NCBI RefSeq assembly: GCF_032118995.1
Contig: NC_092665.1
Coordinates: 5,823,501-5,887,500 of the forward strand
Direction: 5' to 3'
DNA from: Asterias amurensis
Lineage: Eukaryota; Echinodermata; Asteroidea; Forcipulatida; Asteriidae
Length of the DNA stretch: 64,000 nt
Positions 63,475-64,000 of the stretch are shown piece by piece; within the stretch, counting starts at the first letter, position 1, and each line of letters opens with the position of its first letter. Below the pieces are notes generated by a model, which worked only from the letters and a program-made list of their open reading frames with translations, made no database searches and had not been told where the DNA came from. The position numbers and the translations under genes are program-made.

Positions 63475-64000
63475 GTAAGTGTTCCTCATTCTAATGCCGG
63501 ACTCTAGCTTTGGCTTCTAGATTCAAGTAGTGGGTTTAAGGTTAGCCTATTGCAATGTGGTTGCAGTTTTTGCTCCAAAAGGGACACCACTCGATACAGC
63601 TGATATTCTCATGCAGTGGTTAGGTCTCTTCTCTCCTAAAGCTCTGTCATCTTAGTGAACTGTGGTGGTACTGTGATTGTACAAAAACATGTGCACCCAG
63701 TTGCATCTCCCATTGAAACCATGCCGTAATTGCCTCAAGTTTTTTTTTTTTCTCGCACTACTTGCAGGTGGTTTTGGACAAGGCATTAATACACTGGCTA
63801 TCAGTGCAATGCATTGTTTAAAAATTTGACTGAGTTCGTTTCCACTGGATTGACATTAACTGCGCTGGACGTTCTGCTCGTTTAAAACATATTGTTTAAA
63901 GATAACTATGGTCAAAAAGGATGGCATTGCATTGTTTGACGTGACCATTGCACTATTTTATATAGTGTAATTTCAGATTGAACATTTTACAATTATACCC
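63475..64000. other. Start of the intron of the further C1q gene
   Basis: Matches 15,570-16,100 in unit 1. Confidence 0.6.

Noticed and set aside
1..64000. tRNA, rRNA, prokaryotic operons, telomeric repeats
   Set aside because: I looked for cloverleaf, rRNA and simple telomere patterns by eye and saw none that I could support.

Overview
The window is from a metazoan nuclear genome. Genes are split by GT-AG introns with short exons, intergenic DNA is AT-rich, and two clades of LINE plus a dense crowd of small inverted-repeat elements fill the space. The recognisable genes are alkaline phosphatase (ALP) and secreted collagen-like proteins with a C-terminal C1q domain. Together with the repeat style they suggest a marine invertebrate deuterostome, most likely an echinoderm. 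That is an inference; no species marker is visible.

The window is built from repeated copies of a divergent gene pair: an ALP gene on the minus strand and a C1q-domain collagen gene on the plus strand. Unit 1 holds ALP1 (minus, exons from about 12.35 kb leftward to 1.5 kb) and C1q-1 (plus, exon 1 near 15.5 kb, coding exon 20,941-21,753). Unit 2 holds ALP2 (minus, 38,429 down to 30,025) and C1q-2 (plus, exon 1 ending 41,921, coding exon 46,564-48,336). Unit 3 has lost its ALP and most of its C1q gene, leaving a C1q pseudogene at 52,933-54,517. A further C1q promoter and exon 1 lies at 63.0-63.5 kb and its gene runs off the right edge. Non-coding flanks align between units (for example 21.8-28.9 kb with 48.3-52.9 kb and with 54.5-57.5 kb).

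The two complete C1q genes share one architecture: a TATA-type promoter preceded by a tandem array of CCAAT plus inverted AAGTCACTG/CAGTGACTT motifs, a non-coding first exon, a 4.6-5.4 kb intron, and one coding exon whose ATG follows directly on the splice acceptor. The encoded proteins have a signal peptide, a Cys-rich neck, a Gly-X-Y stalk and a C1q head. C1q-2 has expanded its stalk by five 195-bp repeats. Both ALP copies carry well-conserved catalytic exons, but each also carries lesions: frameshifts, a missing or eroded N-terminal exon, and in ALP1 an exon duplicated together with a LINE. Both look like pseudogenes.

Mobile DNA explains most of the rest: a decayed Tx1/L1-type LINE at 2.7-7.4 kb with a second 3' end at 1-1.0 kb, an apparently intact two-ORF LINE on the minus strand at 57.5-62.3 kb, and a CR1/L2-like LINE fragment nested in a MITE at 31.35-32.16 kb. 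There are two related MITE subfamilies (called MITE-A and MITE-B here), a GC-rich inverted-repeat family (MITE-G), several TA-flanked long-inverted-repeat elements, and at 43-45.8 kb a cluster of foldback elements that includes an 884-bp element made almost entirely of short GATAAAC/GTTTATC palindromes. Empty and filled sites in the paralogous units allow many insertions to be ordered in time.
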